The notes beneath the pieces are model-generated. The model ran no database searches, was not told where the DNA came from, and saw only the letters and a program-made list of their open reading frames with translations. From Oceanicaulis alexandrii DSM 11625 (GTDB taxonomy: Bacteria > Pseudomonadota > Alphaproteobacteria > Caulobacterales > Maricaulaceae), in NCBI RefSeq assembly GCF_000420265.1, contig NZ_ATUP01000001.1, positions 434,001-498,000 on the forward strand: DNA of 64,000 nucleotides. Reading direction: 5' to 3'. How positions within the stretch are numbered: position 1 is the first letter of the stretch; every line of letters starts with the position of its first letter. Both the position numbers and the translations under genes were made by a program. Positions 8,227 through 17,211 of this stretch are shown here, piece by piece.

Positions 8227-8691
8227 TCAGCCGCGACCGCGATAAGACGGCACGCCCTGATCGGGAATCCACAAGCCTTTCGGCGCCTCGCCCCATTGCC
8301 CGAACACGTCGATGGGGATGCCGCCGCGCGGATACCAATAGCCGCCAATGCGTAGCCATTTGGGCTGGATCTCATCGACCAGGCGCTGACCGATCATCAT
8401 GGTGCACGCTTCGTGGAAGGCGCCATGATTGCGGAAGCTCTGCAGATAGAGCTTGAGCGATTTGCTCTCGACGATCCATTGCGCGGGCGCATAGTCGATC
8501 ACCAGATGGGCGAAGTCAGGCTGGCCGGTCACCGGGCAGATCGAGGTGAATTCCGGACAGGCGAACCGGATCATGTAGTCGGCGTCTTGCGACGGGTTCT
8601 CCACCCGCTCAAGACGCGCGTCTTCGGGACGGTCCGCCGCTCTCGCGTCGGCGCCCAGCATGTCCAGCTTGGAATAGCGTTCATCGGTCAT
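8227..8691 (-). CDS. queF: NADPH-dependent 7-cyano-7-deazaguanine (preQ0) reductase
   Basis: 154 residues from ATG 8691; the longer reading adds 12 unlikely residues. Short unimodular QueF. The active-site Cys52 is in [13 protein letters not shown], with Asp59 in the same motif, and the substrate-binding Glu75 is in the QueF signature [10 protein letters not shown]. The enzyme reduces the nitrile of preQ0 to the amine of preQ1 in queuosine biosynthesis, in the cytosol. Single-gene transcript ending at the strong terminator at 8169-8202. Neighbours are unrelated. Confidence 0.95.
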   Translation of the reverse strand: MTDERYSKLDMLGADARAADRPEDARLERVENPSQDADYMIRFACPEFTSICPVTGQPDFAHLVIDYAPAQWIVESKSLKLYLQSFRNHGAFHEACTMMIGQRLVDEIQPKWLRIGGYWYPRGGIPIDVFGQWGEAPKGLWIPDQGVPSYRGRG

Positions 8692-8736
8692 GGGCGCGCA
8701 TTTAGCGCTGTTATGCGGACACGGCAATGGGGCGCG

Positions 8737-9198
8737 CTATTGCACGCTCATCGCGCGACGCGAAAAGACGGTGCGCATGGCGATGTTGGAAACCAGCCGC
8801 GCCACGCCCGGCAAGCCCGACAGGCGCTCGCGGTGCACGCGCTCATAATCACTGGCGTCACGCACTTGCAGCTGCAGGAAATAATCCTCCGCCCCCGTGG
8901 TCAGGTAGCAATCGCTGACATGCTCGATCCCGGCCACGGCGGTTTCAAAGGCTTCCATGGTTTCGCGCTTCTGGTTTTCGAGCGTCACCAGCACGATCAC
9001 GGTCAGCCCCCGTCCCACCCGGTCGGCATTGAGCAAAGCTGTATAGCCCGCGATCACGCCTTCCGCCTCCAGCGCCTTCACGCGGCGGTGACAGGCCGAG
9101 GGTGAGAGCCTGACCCGGTCCGCAAGATCGGCGTTGGTCAGCCGCCCATCGTGCTGAAGCGCGCCCAGAATGGCGGCGTCGATCTCATCCAGTTTCAT
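8737..9198 (-). CDS. Lrp/AsnC-family regulator, probable ald regulator
   Basis: 153 residues from ATG 9198, preceded by GGGAGCAGGG. The N-terminal winged HTH (DEIDAAILGALQHDGR...SPSACHRRVKAL) and C-terminal RAM ligand-binding domain (VIVLVTLENQ; SDCYLTTGAEDYFLQL) are complete. It is divergent from ald across a 211-bp AT-rich spacer. Lrp-type proteins (AldR) commonly activate ald in response to alanine, so that role is likely here. Confidence 0.9.
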   Translation of the reverse strand: MKLDEIDAAILGALQHDGRLTNADLADRVRLSPSACHRRVKALEAEGVIAGYTALLNADRVGRGLTVIVLVTLENQKRETMEAFETAVAGIEHVSDCYLTTGAEDYFLQLQVRDASDYERVHRERLSGLPGVARLVSNIAMRTVFSRRAMSVQ

Positions 9199-9409
9199 AC
9201 CCTGCTCCCAAACCGTCGAAACTTCTCGCGCTGGCGCGCGCCGCACCCACAATGTCGCAGCGCATCATGGCGCAATTTCACACTTAAACGCAAAATAATT
9301 CGAACATCATAAATTTACTTGCAGGATGCTGCACACAATCCCTATTTTCCGCGCAAAATCACACCGTCCAGATCTCGCTTCGAGAGCTGGCCAGCCGGGA
9401 GGCAGAATT

Positions 9410-10528
9410 ATGCGCATTGGCGTTCCGACCGAGATCAAGAACCATGAATACCGGGTGGGCCTGACGCCGAACGGCGCCCGCGAACTGGTCGCGCACGGCC
9501 ATGAGGTGTTCGTGCAGGACGGCGCCGGCAATGGCGCAGGCTTCTCCAACGAAGAATATGTCGAGGCGGGCGCGGAAATCCTGGCCGACGCTCCGGCGGT
9601 GTTTGAAGCCGGCGAGCTGATCGTGAAGGTGAAAGAGCCCCAGCCTTCTGAAACCGCGATGCTGACCGCGCGCCACACCCTGTTCACCTATCTGCACCTG
9701 GCGCCCGATCCCGTTCAGACCGAAGGCCTGCGCAAATCGGGCTGCATCGCCATCGCCTATGAAACCGTGACCGACATCAATGGTCGTTTGCCGCTTCTGC
9801 GCCCGATGTCGGAAGTGGCGGGCCGGATGAGCGTGCATGTGGGCGCGAACGCCCTGCACAAGGCCGCCGGCGGCCGCGGCGTGCTGATGGGCGGCGTGCC
9901 GGGCGTGACCCCGGCGAAAGTCGTGATCCTGGGCGCCGGCGTGTCCGGCAGCCATGCCGCCGAGATGGCGCTGGGCCTGCGTGCGGATGTGACCGTGCTC
10001 GACCGCTCCTTGCCGAAGCTGGCGGAAACCGACCAGTTCTTCCGCGGTCAGGTGAAGACGCGTTATTCCACCCAAGGCGCCATCGCCGAGGAGATCGCCG
10101 AAGCCGATCTGGTGATCGGCGCGGTTCTGGTGCCGGGCGCCGCTGCGCCCAAGCTTGTCACCCGCGACATGCTCTCCACCATGAAAGAGGGCGCGGTTCT
10201 CGTGGACATCGCCATCGACCAGGGCGGCTGCTTTGAAACCTCCAAAGCCACCACGCACCAGGACCCGACCTATATCGTGGACGGCATCGTGCACTATTGC
10301 GTGGCGAACATGCCGGGCGCTGTGGCGCGCACCTCCACCCTGGCGCTGACCAACGCCACCCTGCCCTTCACCCTGGCGCTGGCCGATAAGGGTACGAAGC
10401 AGGCGCTCAATGACGACATCCATCTGGCGCGCGGCCTGAACGTGGCGGAAGGCGAAGTCACCTACAAGGACGCCGCCGAGGATCTGGGCGTGCCGTTCAA
10501 CAAACCCGATTGGTTGACCGTGCTGTAA
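9410..10528 (+). CDS. ald: Alanine dehydrogenase
   Basis: 372 residues, the usual size. The start at 9410 has a GGGAGG site 8 bases upstream and gives the classic MRIGVPTEIKNHEYRVGLTP N-terminus. Catalytic Lys (VKVKEP, about 74) and His (TYLHLAP, about 95) are present, and the NAD-binding Rossmann motif GAGVSG is at about 173-178. The enzyme interconverts L-alanine and pyruvate plus ammonia using NAD. It is monocistronic, ending at a strong terminator, with its probable Lrp regulator divergent. Confidence 0.97.
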   Translation: MRIGVPTEIKNHEYRVGLTPNGARELVAHGHEVFVQDGAGNGAGFSNEEYVEAGAEILADAPAVFEAGELIVKVKEPQPSETAMLTARHTLFTYLHLAPDPVQTEGLRKSGCIAIAYETVTDINGRLPLLRPMSEVAGRMSVHVGANALHKAAGGRGVLMGGVPGVTPAKVVILGAGVSGSHAAEMALGLRADVTVLDRSLPKLAETDQFFRGQVKTRYSTQGAIAEEIAEADLVIGAVLVPGAAAPKLVTRDMLSTMKEGAVLVDIAIDQGGCFETSKATTHQDPTYIVDGIVHYCVANMPGAVARTSTLALTNATLPFTLALADKGTKQALNDDIHLARGLNVAEGEVTYKDAAEDLGVPFNKPDWLTVL

Positions 10529-10550
10529 CTCCTCTTACAGCGTGACACTC

Positions 10551-10585
10551 AAAACCCCGGCTCAATCTGAGCCGGGGTTTTCTTT
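10551..10585 (+). terminator. Rho-independent terminator of ald
   Basis: AAAACCCCGGCTCA (10551-10564) pairs perfectly with TGAGCCGGGGTTTT (10568-10581) around a 3-nt loop, then TCTTTG. The symmetric A/T ends mean it could also serve the convergent amidohydrolase gene. Confidence 0.9.
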
Positions 10586-10604
10586 GATCAGGCCGGGCGC
10601 GTTC

Positions 10605-12140
10605 TTATTGCGCGGCAGTCTGTGTCCAGGCTGGATCGAGCGGCGTGTTTCGCGCGGCGTCATTGGCCGCCTCGACCGCATCCAGCATGGCGTCCAGCTC
10701 CTCGCGCATCAGGACTTCGCCATGCATCACCACCGCCTCGACGGCCCGCGTATTGCGGATGTCCTCAAGCGGATTGGCGTTCAGCAGCACCAGATTGGCG
10801 CGAAAGCCCGGCAGGACGCGTCCGGTATTCCAGTCCATGAAGCGCGCCGGCGTCACCGTCGCTGATTCCAGCGCCTGTGCGGGCGTCATGCCCGCATACA
10901 CCAGCGCTTCCAGCTCCTGATGCATGGAATACCCCGGCGCCATGACCGGCACATTGGCGTCAGTCCCCGCCACCATCGGTACGCCCGCCGCCAGCACCGC
11001 CTCAAACATCAGCTGTTGCGCCTCGGCATAGGTGGTCCAATAGGTCTGATAGCGGTCGCGCCAGCCTTCGCTGCGATATTGCTGCGGCACGGAGTAGATG
11101 TTCACATCCGGCAGCCAGCCCATGGCTCGGCCTTCCGCGACGCCGGGATTGACCAGCCCCACCGGCGCCGTCGCGAGCGCATCTTCAGTGTCGGTCTTTT
11201 GCTGGGCGAAGCTCGAGACCAGCGCCAACGTCGACGCCAGAACGATCTCATTGTCGATCATGGACTGGGCGATCTCTTCGCGACGCTCCATCACATAGTC
11301 GAGATACTCACCCGCATTGCTGACGCCATAGCCGCCGAAATCCCGGTCGAGGCCTTTGATCAGCTCCTCCACATGGGCGACTTCGCTCTGATTGGACGCC
11401 CACAGATCATCGAGCCGCGCCGCCACCGGCACATGGCCCACCAGCGGAATGCCCACCGCTTCACTGGCGGCGCTGACCGCCTGATAACCGCTCAGGCTGA
11501 GATAGCTGCTGGCCTTGACCGCGTCATAGCCCTCCGCCGCCAGATCGCGCACTATCTGGTCCGCCGCCTCGTCCGTGCGGGCCACATTGCGCTTGGAGGT
11601 CCAGGACTGCCACAGCCCTTCAGCGAAATCATAGGTCGCGATCTGAGCGGCGACCACATAGAGGTCCGGGCCGAGCAGCTCGCCGGCGGAAATCTGATCG
11701 CGCCAGTCCAGATGATGGGGCTGGCCGTGCATTTCACGAATCTGGGTGACGCCATGGGCGAGATAAAGCGCCAGATCGTTCTGGCTGTTCCACAAATGCA
11801 CGTGAGAATCCGTCAGGCCCGGCATCAGATAGCGTCCCTCGCCATCCATGACTGGCGCGCCGGCCCGCTGCGCCATGTTGGGCCCCATAGCGGCGATCAA
11901 TCCGGCCTCGACGACCACGTCCATCGGCTCTGAGAACCGCTCCGAGCCCGGCTCCAGCACGCGCACATTGGCGAGCACATAGCGTTCAGGCGTCTCATCT
12001 GACGGCTCAAGCGCGATCACCGGCGTGCGCCCGCCAAACATCTCCACGATCGACCGGTCAATGACCACATAGGTCCCGATCGCGCCCAGCACGTTCAAGA
12101 GCACGAAGACGCCCAGAATCCGAAGGCCCCATTTCAACAT
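10605..12140 (-). CDS. Membrane-anchored amidohydrolase (imidazolonepropionase-like)
   Basis: 511 residues from ATG 12140, which has AAGGAG 7 bases upstream. One N-terminal membrane segment (about 5-26) precedes a metal-dependent amidohydrolase. The beta-sandwich start is VLANVRVLEPGSERF, the metal-binding HxH is in DSHVHLWN (about 118-120), later histidines lie in LVGHVP and HVEEL, and the metal Asp is in AGTDANVP (about 420). Such anchored enzymes are often periplasmic peptidases or organophosphate-type hydrolases of unknown substrate. The divergent TetR gene and its two operators point to ligand-induced expression. Confidence 0.85.
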   Translation of the reverse strand: MLKWGLRILGVFVLLNVLGAIGTYVVIDRSIVEMFGGRTPVIALEPSDETPERYVLANVRVLEPGSERFSEPMDVVVEAGLIAAMGPNMAQRAGAPVMDGEGRYLMPGLTDSHVHLWNSQNDLALYLAHGVTQIREMHGQPHHLDWRDQISAGELLGPDLYVVAAQIATYDFAEGLWQSWTSKRNVARTDEAADQIVRDLAAEGYDAVKASSYLSLSGYQAVSAASEAVGIPLVGHVPVAARLDDLWASNQSEVAHVEELIKGLDRDFGGYGVSNAGEYLDYVMERREEIAQSMIDNEIVLASTLALVSSFAQQKTDTEDALATAPVGLVNPGVAEGRAMGWLPDVNIYSVPQQYRSEGWRDRYQTYWTTYAEAQQLMFEAVLAAGVPMVAGTDANVPVMAPGYSMHQELEALVYAGMTPAQALESATVTPARFMDWNTGRVLPGFRANLVLLNANPLEDIRNTRAVEAVVMHGEVLMREELDAMLDAVEAANDAARNTPLDPAWTQTAAQ

Positions 12141-12173
12141 CTCATTCTCCTTGAGGCGCCTGACCACGCCCTG

Positions 12174-12227
12174 TATCTTTACATTGTCAAGATACGCTAG
12201 CCGGGCTATCTTGCCAGTGTCAAGTTT
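12174..12227. promoter_or_regulatory. Two tandem 21-bp palindromic operators between amidohydrolase and tetR
   Basis: Site 1 (12174-12194): TATCTTTACA, centre T, TGTCAAGATA; the halves agree as inverted repeats at 9 of 10 positions. Site 2 (12207-12227): TATCTTGCCA, centre G, TGTCAAGTTT; 7 of 10. The centres are 33 bp apart, about three helical turns. Position between two divergent genes makes these the likely TetR binding sites controlling both. Confidence 0.75.
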
Positions 12228-12249
12228 GAAATCGGCTACGGGTGATGAA

Positions 12250-12870
12250 ATGGCGATGACCGCAAAGCAGCCTTACCACAAAGGCGATTTGCCAGCCTTG
12301 CTGCTGCAAGCCGCGGAACAGGAACTGGCGGAGAACGGGCTGGAGCGCTTTTCGCTGCGCGCCGCCGCGAAGCGCGCCAATGTCAGCCACGCCGCCCCCG
12401 CGCATCATTTCAAGGACATGACGGGACTTCTCAGCGCGCTGGCCGCCGACGGCTATCGCAGACTGGTGAAGGCTCAGACCAAGCGTCAGGCACACGTCGG
12501 TTCCGGCCCGGTGGATCAGTTCGTGGCGTCAGGGCTTGGCTATGTGGACTTCGCCGAAGCTCACCCCGCCCTGTTCCAGTTGATGTTCGCGTCGGAAAAA
12601 CCAGACCGCAGCCATCCCGATTTTGCGGCCGCCTCGCTAGACGCGTATGGGAAACTCGAACGGGAAGTCGCCGCGCTCTATCCCGGCGATGTGGCCGCCG
12701 ACCGGCGCACGATCCTGCTGATGACGTCCTGGTCGGTGGTGCATGGACTGGCCGAGCTGATCATCTCGGGCCGCGTCGAAGGCCCGCTCCAGCTCTCATC
12801 GCGCACGCCCGATGAACGCGACGCCATGATCCGCGCAATCTTACTGCGTGTGCATGAGGTGAAAAGCTAA
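12250..12870 (+). CDS. TetR/AcrR-family transcriptional regulator
   Basis: 206 residues from ATG 12250 (an ATG two codons later is equally possible). The N-terminal HTH FSLRAAAKRANVSHAAPAHHF is typical, and the C-terminal half matches TetR_C_33-like ligand domains (VDFAEAHPALFQLMF; SWSVVHGLAELI). It is divergent from the amidohydrolase with two palindromic operators in the spacer, so it probably represses itself and that gene until a ligand, perhaps the substrate or product of the hydrolase, binds. Confidence 0.88.
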   Translation: MAMTAKQPYHKGDLPALLLQAAEQELAENGLERFSLRAAAKRANVSHAAPAHHFKDMTGLLSALAADGYRRLVKAQTKRQAHVGSGPVDQFVASGLGYVDFAEAHPALFQLMFASEKPDRSHPDFAAASLDAYGKLEREVAALYPGDVAADRRTILLMTSWSVVHGLAELIISGRVEGPLQLSSRTPDERDAMIRAILLRVHEVKS

Positions 12871-12882
12871 GGTGGAGCCCAC

Positions 12883-13485
12883 TCAGACCGGGAAGATGAA
12901 ATTGTTCACCGGCCCGTCCACGGTCTGCGTCTGGGCATAGTCCTTGAGCAGGAAATAAATGCGTCGGTCGAATTTGCTGTCCGACACGCTGACTTCGTGG
13001 ATTTCCTGATTGTCGTTGAAGACCTGCATGATCTCATCAAGATCGACGCCCGGCTCCACATCCGCAAATATCTTGAACTGCGTGCCCAGGCGCTTGTGCA
13101 CCGGCACCTTGAAGGACAGATATGCGCCATCGTCCTTGCCGCGCACTTCAGCGGGATAGATCTTCAGCTGCAAGCGCCCCACCATGCGCTCGCGGTCACT
13201 GGCCATGGTGGAGATGTACTGATCGGTGCCGAAGCGGATGATCAGCACATTGAATCGAATGCCCGGCGGGAACGCCTCCACCGGCCCCAGATAGATGACG
13301 TGATGGGTCAGGGAGCGCGACAGCAGGAACACCGCCCGTTCGATCAGCGCTCCCGACCCCGCCCAGACCACCCGGATCACGGCGGTCAGCACCGTCGCCA
13401 AAGCGCCCAGTATGAGCGACTCCAGCAACAGGCTGTCGGGCAGGTTGTTGATGATCCTGCCAAGAAGTGCGCCGATCTCCCCCAT
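12883..13485 (-). CDS. Unassigned membrane-anchored protein
   Basis: 200 residues; not recognised. One or two N-terminal hydrophobic segments (about 18-45, possibly a second at 50-70) are followed by a beta-rich cytosolic-looking domain of about 120 residues (KIYPAEVRGKDDGAYLSFKV; HEVSVSDSKFDRRIYFLLKD). It is convergent with the tetR gene (12 bp between stops) and 17 bp downstream of the flavin oxidoreductase gene on the same strand, so co-transcription is likely. Confidence 0.55.
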   Translation of the reverse strand: MGEIGALLGRIINNLPDSLLLESLILGALATVLTAVIRVVWAGSGALIERAVFLLSRSLTHHVIYLGPVEAFPPGIRFNVLIIRFGTDQYISTMASDRERMVGRLQLKIYPAEVRGKDDGAYLSFKVPVHKRLGTQFKIFADVEPGVDLDEIMQVFNDNQEIHEVSVSDSKFDRRIYFLLKDYAQTQTVDGPVNNFIFPV

Positions 13486-13502
13486 CGCCCCGACTTTCCG
13501 GT

Positions 13503-14468
13503 CTAACCGCCGCAGATGCGCTGTTTGGCGGCTTCGTACTGGGCTTGCAGTTCGGACACATAGCCGCCCGCGCTTTGCACTTTCTTGACCGAGCCCACGC
13601 CCTGGCCGGAGCCCCAGATGTCTTTCCAGGCCTTGGCGTCGGTATTGCCGCCAGACCCGAAATTCATCGCGGACGGATCGCTCTCGGGCAGATTGGCGGG
13701 GTCGAGCCCGGCGTCCTCGATAGACTTGCGCAGATAATTGCCGTGCACGCCGGTGAAGAGGTTGGAATAAATGATGTCTTCCGCCGTGCTGTCCACGATG
13801 GACTGCTTGTAGGCTTCGCTGGCGCGCGCCTCTTCAGTGGCGATGAAGGCCGAGCCGATATAGGCGTAATCCGCGCCCATGGCCTGCGCGCCCAGAACGC
13901 CGGCGCCGGTGGAGATGGAGCCCGACAGCGCGACCGGACCGTCAAAGAATTCGCGGATCTCGCTGACCAGACCGAACGGCGACAGGGTGCCGGCATGGCC
14001 GCCCGCGCCTGCGCACACCGGGATCAGGCCGTCTGCGCCTTTTTCCAGCGCCTTGTGGGCGAATTTGATGTTGATGATGTCGTGCATCGTCTCGCCGCCC
14101 CAGCTGTGAACAGCCTGGTTCAGCTCTTCACGCGCGCCCAGCGAGGTGATCACCAGCGGCACCTTGTATTTCTCGCAGCTCGCCAGATCAGCCTCGAGCC
14201 GGTCATTGGAGCGGTGCACGATCTGGTTCACCGCGAACGGCGCCGCGGGGGCGTCCGGGTTGGCCTTGTTATAGCTGTCGAGTTCGGAGCTGATCTCATC
14301 AAGCCATTCATCAAGCTGGCTTTGCGGACGCGCGTTTAGCGCCGGAAACGAGCCGACAATGCCCGCCTTGCACTGGGCGATGACCATCTTGGGATTGGAG
14401 ATGATGAACAACGGCGAACCGATCACCGGCAGACGCAGCTTGCCTTTCAGGCATTTGAGTTCAGACAC
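13503..14468 (-). CDS. NAD(P)H-dependent flavin oxidoreductase / nitronate monooxygenase family
   Basis: 321 residues from a GTG at 14468 with GGAGG 9 bases upstream; the longer frame to 14537 adds residues outside the family. TIM-barrel FMN enzyme: LPVIGSPLF start, N-Q-I near residue 83, GAGGHAG phosphate-binding motif (about 166), VALSGSISTG and GADYAYIGSAF FMN-phosphate segment (about 195-230). Members oxidise alkyl nitronates or reduce quinones; this longer class lacks a proven substrate. Probably co-transcribed with the unassigned gene at 12883. Confidence 0.85.
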   Translation of the reverse strand: MSELKCLKGKLRLPVIGSPLFIISNPKMVIAQCKAGIVGSFPALNARPQSQLDEWLDEISSELDSYNKANPDAPAAPFAVNQIVHRSNDRLEADLASCEKYKVPLVITSLGAREELNQAVHSWGGETMHDIINIKFAHKALEKGADGLIPVCAGAGGHAGTLSPFGLVSEIREFFDGPVALSGSISTGAGVLGAQAMGADYAYIGSAFIATEEARASEAYKQSIVDSTAEDIIYSNLFTGVHGNYLRKSIEDAGLDPANLPESDPSAMNFGSGGNTDAKAWKDIWGSGQGVGSVKKVQSAGGYVSELQAQYEAAKQRICGG

Positions 14469-14546
14469 GCGAGAGACCCTCCCCGGAGGAATTTTGTGAA
14501 CAGTGTTTGAGCCAAGGCTAGCGCGGTTTTCGCACAAGAAAAGCGC

Positions 14547-15092
14547 TCAGAGCGGTTTAAGAAAATACACGGTGTCGATCCCCGCGCCACGATCATCCTT
14601 AAGGCGTAATCTTTCTTCAAAGCCCAGCTTGGCGATCAGGGGCAAATGGGCGCCGTTGGTGCTCCAGGTGCGGGTCGCCACACACGGCGCCTCTGACCAG
14701 CTGCGCGCCAGATCAAACAGGCCCTCATACAGCGTCCGCGCCAGCCCGCGCCCTTGCGCCGATTTCGCCACGATCAGGGTCGAAAGATACGCGCTGGCGG
14801 TCATGTCCAGCGCGTCGAGCCGCTTGTCGCGCGCCACGCTCATCATACCGAGCACCCGGCCCGCCGCATCGCTGGCGGTGATCAGGGCGTGCGGCTGGAT
14901 CGATGCCCAGTAGGCCGTCGGCGCGGCGTCCAGCACCGCGCCCTCGCCCACTGACAAGCCCTGCTCGGGCGTACGGGCGCGCAATGGCGGCCAGAAGGCG
15001 TCATCGGCTTCACAGATCAGGGCGTACACCTGATCACGCACCATGTCTTGCGCCTGCGCCAGAGTGTCATACACGGTCAGCGTCACACTCAT
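14547..15092 (-). CDS. GNAT-family N-acetyltransferase
   Basis: 181 residues. GNAT fold with the acetyl-CoA pyrophosphate loop in AKSAQGRGLARTLYEGL (about 110-126) after the strand STLIV, and a final LGFEERLRLKDD segment. The N-terminal 80 residues are unusual for the family and could bind the substrate. Its start overlaps the stop of sseA by 4 bp (ATGA), so the two genes are translationally coupled. Confidence 0.85.
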   Translation of the reverse strand: MSVTLTVYDTLAQAQDMVRDQVYALICEADDAFWPPLRARTPEQGLSVGEGAVLDAAPTAYWASIQPHALITASDAAGRVLGMMSVARDKRLDALDMTASAYLSTLIVAKSAQGRGLARTLYEGLFDLARSWSEAPCVATRTWSTNGAHLPLIAKLGFEERLRLKDDRGAGIDTVYFLKPL

Positions 15093-15922
15093 GCCGGGCC
15101 GGTCTCCACGGGCAGATCACGCGCGCCCCACTCCGCCCAGCTGCCGTCATAAAGGCGCACATCGCGGAAGCCGGCGCTCAGGAAGGCCGCGCTCAGGATC
15201 GCCGCCGTCACGCCCGATCCGCATGTGGTGATGATCCGGGTTTCGCGGCTGACCCGCGGCAGGGCCGCCTCCAGCGCATCTTCGGATTTCAGCTTGCCGT
15301 CAGCGGTCAGAAGCTTGGGGAAAGGCAGATTGATGGAGCCCGGGATATGGCCTTGTTTAAGCCCTTTGCGCGGTTCCGGCTCTGATCCCTCAAACCGGCC
15401 TTGCGAACGGGCGTCCACCACCAGCGCGGCGCCGGATCGCGAGGCGAAGGAGACATCCTCCCAATTGGCCGTATCGTCCCAGATCATCCGCGGCGCGCGC
15501 TCGATGGCGGGGGGCCTGCGGATAATCTCGCCAGTTTCAATCGAGCCGCCGCTTTTGCGCCAGGCGTTCAGGCCGCCATCGAGAATGCGCACATCGCAGC
15601 CAAAGCGGCGGAAGGTCCACCAGACGCGCGCCGCGCCGACCAGCGAGGTCTGGTCATAGATGATGAATTTCTCGCCCCCGCTCAAGCCCTGCCAGCTAAG
15701 CCAGCGGGCGAAGGCCGCCGCCCCCGGCGCCATGTGCGGCAAGGGCGAACTGACATCGCAGACGCCGTCGAGATCAAAAAACACCGCGCGCGGCAGGCGG
15801 CGCTCTTCAAAGACCTCTTCACCGGTCATGCCCGCCCCGGGCAGGAACCAGCTGGCGTCCACAAACACCGGATCTGCTTCCGCCAGCGCCTGTATCGCGC
15901 TGATTGTCACCGCTTCCCGCAT
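15089..15922 (-). CDS. sseA: 3-mercaptopyruvate / thiosulfate sulfurtransferase
   Basis: 277 residues from ATG 15922 (a TTG directly upstream is possible; GGAG is 10 bases before the ATG). Two rhodanese domains, the first inactive and the second with the catalytic loop CGSGVTA (Cys at about 234). CGSG[VT]TA is the mercaptopyruvate sulfurtransferase version of the loop. The linker HIPGSINLPF is typical. It moves sulfur from 3-mercaptopyruvate to acceptors in the cytosol. Upstream partner of the GNAT gene. Confidence 0.9.
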   Translation of the reverse strand: MREAVTISAIQALAEADPVFVDASWFLPGAGMTGEEVFEERRLPRAVFFDLDGVCDVSSPLPHMAPGAAAFARWLSWQGLSGGEKFIIYDQTSLVGAARVWWTFRRFGCDVRILDGGLNAWRKSGGSIETGEIIRRPPAIERAPRMIWDDTANWEDVSFASRSGAALVVDARSQGRFEGSEPEPRKGLKQGHIPGSINLPFPKLLTADGKLKSEDALEAALPRVSRETRIITTCGSGVTAAILSAAFLSAGFRDVRLYDGSWAEWGARDLPVETGPA

Positions 15923-16040
15923 CAAGGCGATTCTCCAGAACTAATCGTATTCACCGTACCAGCTTGGCTTGTCCGGGGAAGCGGGCTGCGCCAGTCTCGA
16001 ACAAACGACGCGAAAAATCGCGCGCTCACGGGAGGAAACC

Positions 16041-17210
16041 ATGACCCTAGCCACACCCCTGGCCGGGCTGACGGTGCTTGACCTGACAACGGTCGTCGCC
16101 GGCCCTATCGCCAGCCTGACGCTGGCCCAGCAAGGCGCCCATGTGATCAAGGTCGAGCCGCCAGGCGGCGACCTGGTCCGCCGTCTGGGCTTTATCGCTA
16201 AGGATGGCTCCAGCTCGACGTTTCAGACGCTGAACCGCGGCAAATCCCTGATCAGCCTCGACCTGACCGACGAAGACGCGCAGGCGGCGCTGCAAACCCT
16301 GATCCGGCAGGCCGATGTGGTGATGCACAATTACCGCCCGGCTGCAGCGCAAAAGCTCAAGCTCGACGCTCCCACCCTGCGGCGCACGCACCCCGATCTG
16401 ATCGTGGCGGAAGTCACGGGCTTCGGCCCCTGGGACCCCTTGAGCGATGTGCGCGCCTATGACCCGGTCATCCAGGCGGAAAGCGGGCTGGCCGCCCGCC
16501 CCGACAAGCCAGAACCTGAGCTTTACCCGCAATATATCTGCGACAAGGTGGCGGGGCTCTATCTGTGCCAGGCGATCACCAGCGCCCTTGTGGGGCGGGA
16601 ACGCGACGGCCAGGGCCGCCATGTGGCGGTGTCCATGCTGGAAGCCGCCCTCGCCTTCTCCTGGATGGATGTGCACATGCCGCTGACGCTGAAGGACCCG
16701 CTTCAGCCTGGCCCCAACATCGCCAAGGTTTACCGCCCCTGGAAGGCGGCCGATGGCTGGTTCGTCGTCGTGATGCTCTCAGAAAAAGAGTTCGGCGGCT
16801 GGTGCGATGCCGTCGGGGCGCCGCAATTGCTCGACGATCCACGCTGCGCCGATATGGCGAGCCGCTTTGCAAACTGGGACTTCATCCGCGAGACCTGCGC
16901 GCCGCTGGCCGAAGACCAGCCCGTGGACGCCTTGCTGGAGCGTTTGCGCGCGGCGGGCGTACCCGCCGGCAAGGTGAACACCTCAGACGATATCCTGACC
17001 CATCCCCAGCTCGACGCCAGCGGCTTCATCTATGAAGGCGACGCGGACGGTCCGGGGCCGGTGCGCCTGCCCGGCGCCGCGGCGCGCTTTGACGGCGAGC
17101 GTCCCGGCCAGGGCACGACCTGTTCAGGCCAGCTAGGAGCGGACACACGCATGATCCTTGAAAAAGCAGGCGTCGACGGCGCCTTGATCACCCGACTTTG
17201 CGGAGACTGA
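16041..17210 (+). CDS. CaiB/BaiF (class III) CoA-transferase
   Basis: 389 residues from ATG 16041 with GGGAGGAAACC upstream. N-terminal PLAGLTVLDLTTVVAGP and KVEPPGGD are hallmarks of the family. The probable catalytic Asp is at about 141 in RAYDPVIQAESG. Enzymes of this class move CoA between acyl groups through an enzyme-bound anhydride. One base separates it from a crotonase gene, so the pair probably activates and then hydrates or isomerises one carboxylic acid. The exact acid is unknown. Confidence 0.92.
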   Translation: MTLATPLAGLTVLDLTTVVAGPIASLTLAQQGAHVIKVEPPGGDLVRRLGFIAKDGSSSTFQTLNRGKSLISLDLTDEDAQAALQTLIRQADVVMHNYRPAAAQKLKLDAPTLRRTHPDLIVAEVTGFGPWDPLSDVRAYDPVIQAESGLAARPDKPEPELYPQYICDKVAGLYLCQAITSALVGRERDGQGRHVAVSMLEAALAFSWMDVHMPLTLKDPLQPGPNIAKVYRPWKAADGWFVVVMLSEKEFGGWCDAVGAPQLLDDPRCADMASRFANWDFIRETCAPLAEDQPVDALLERLRAAGVPAGKVNTSDDILTHPQLDASGFIYEGDADGPGPVRLPGAAARFDGERPGQGTTCSGQLGADTRMILEKAGVDGALITRLCGD

Positions 17211-17211
17211 G

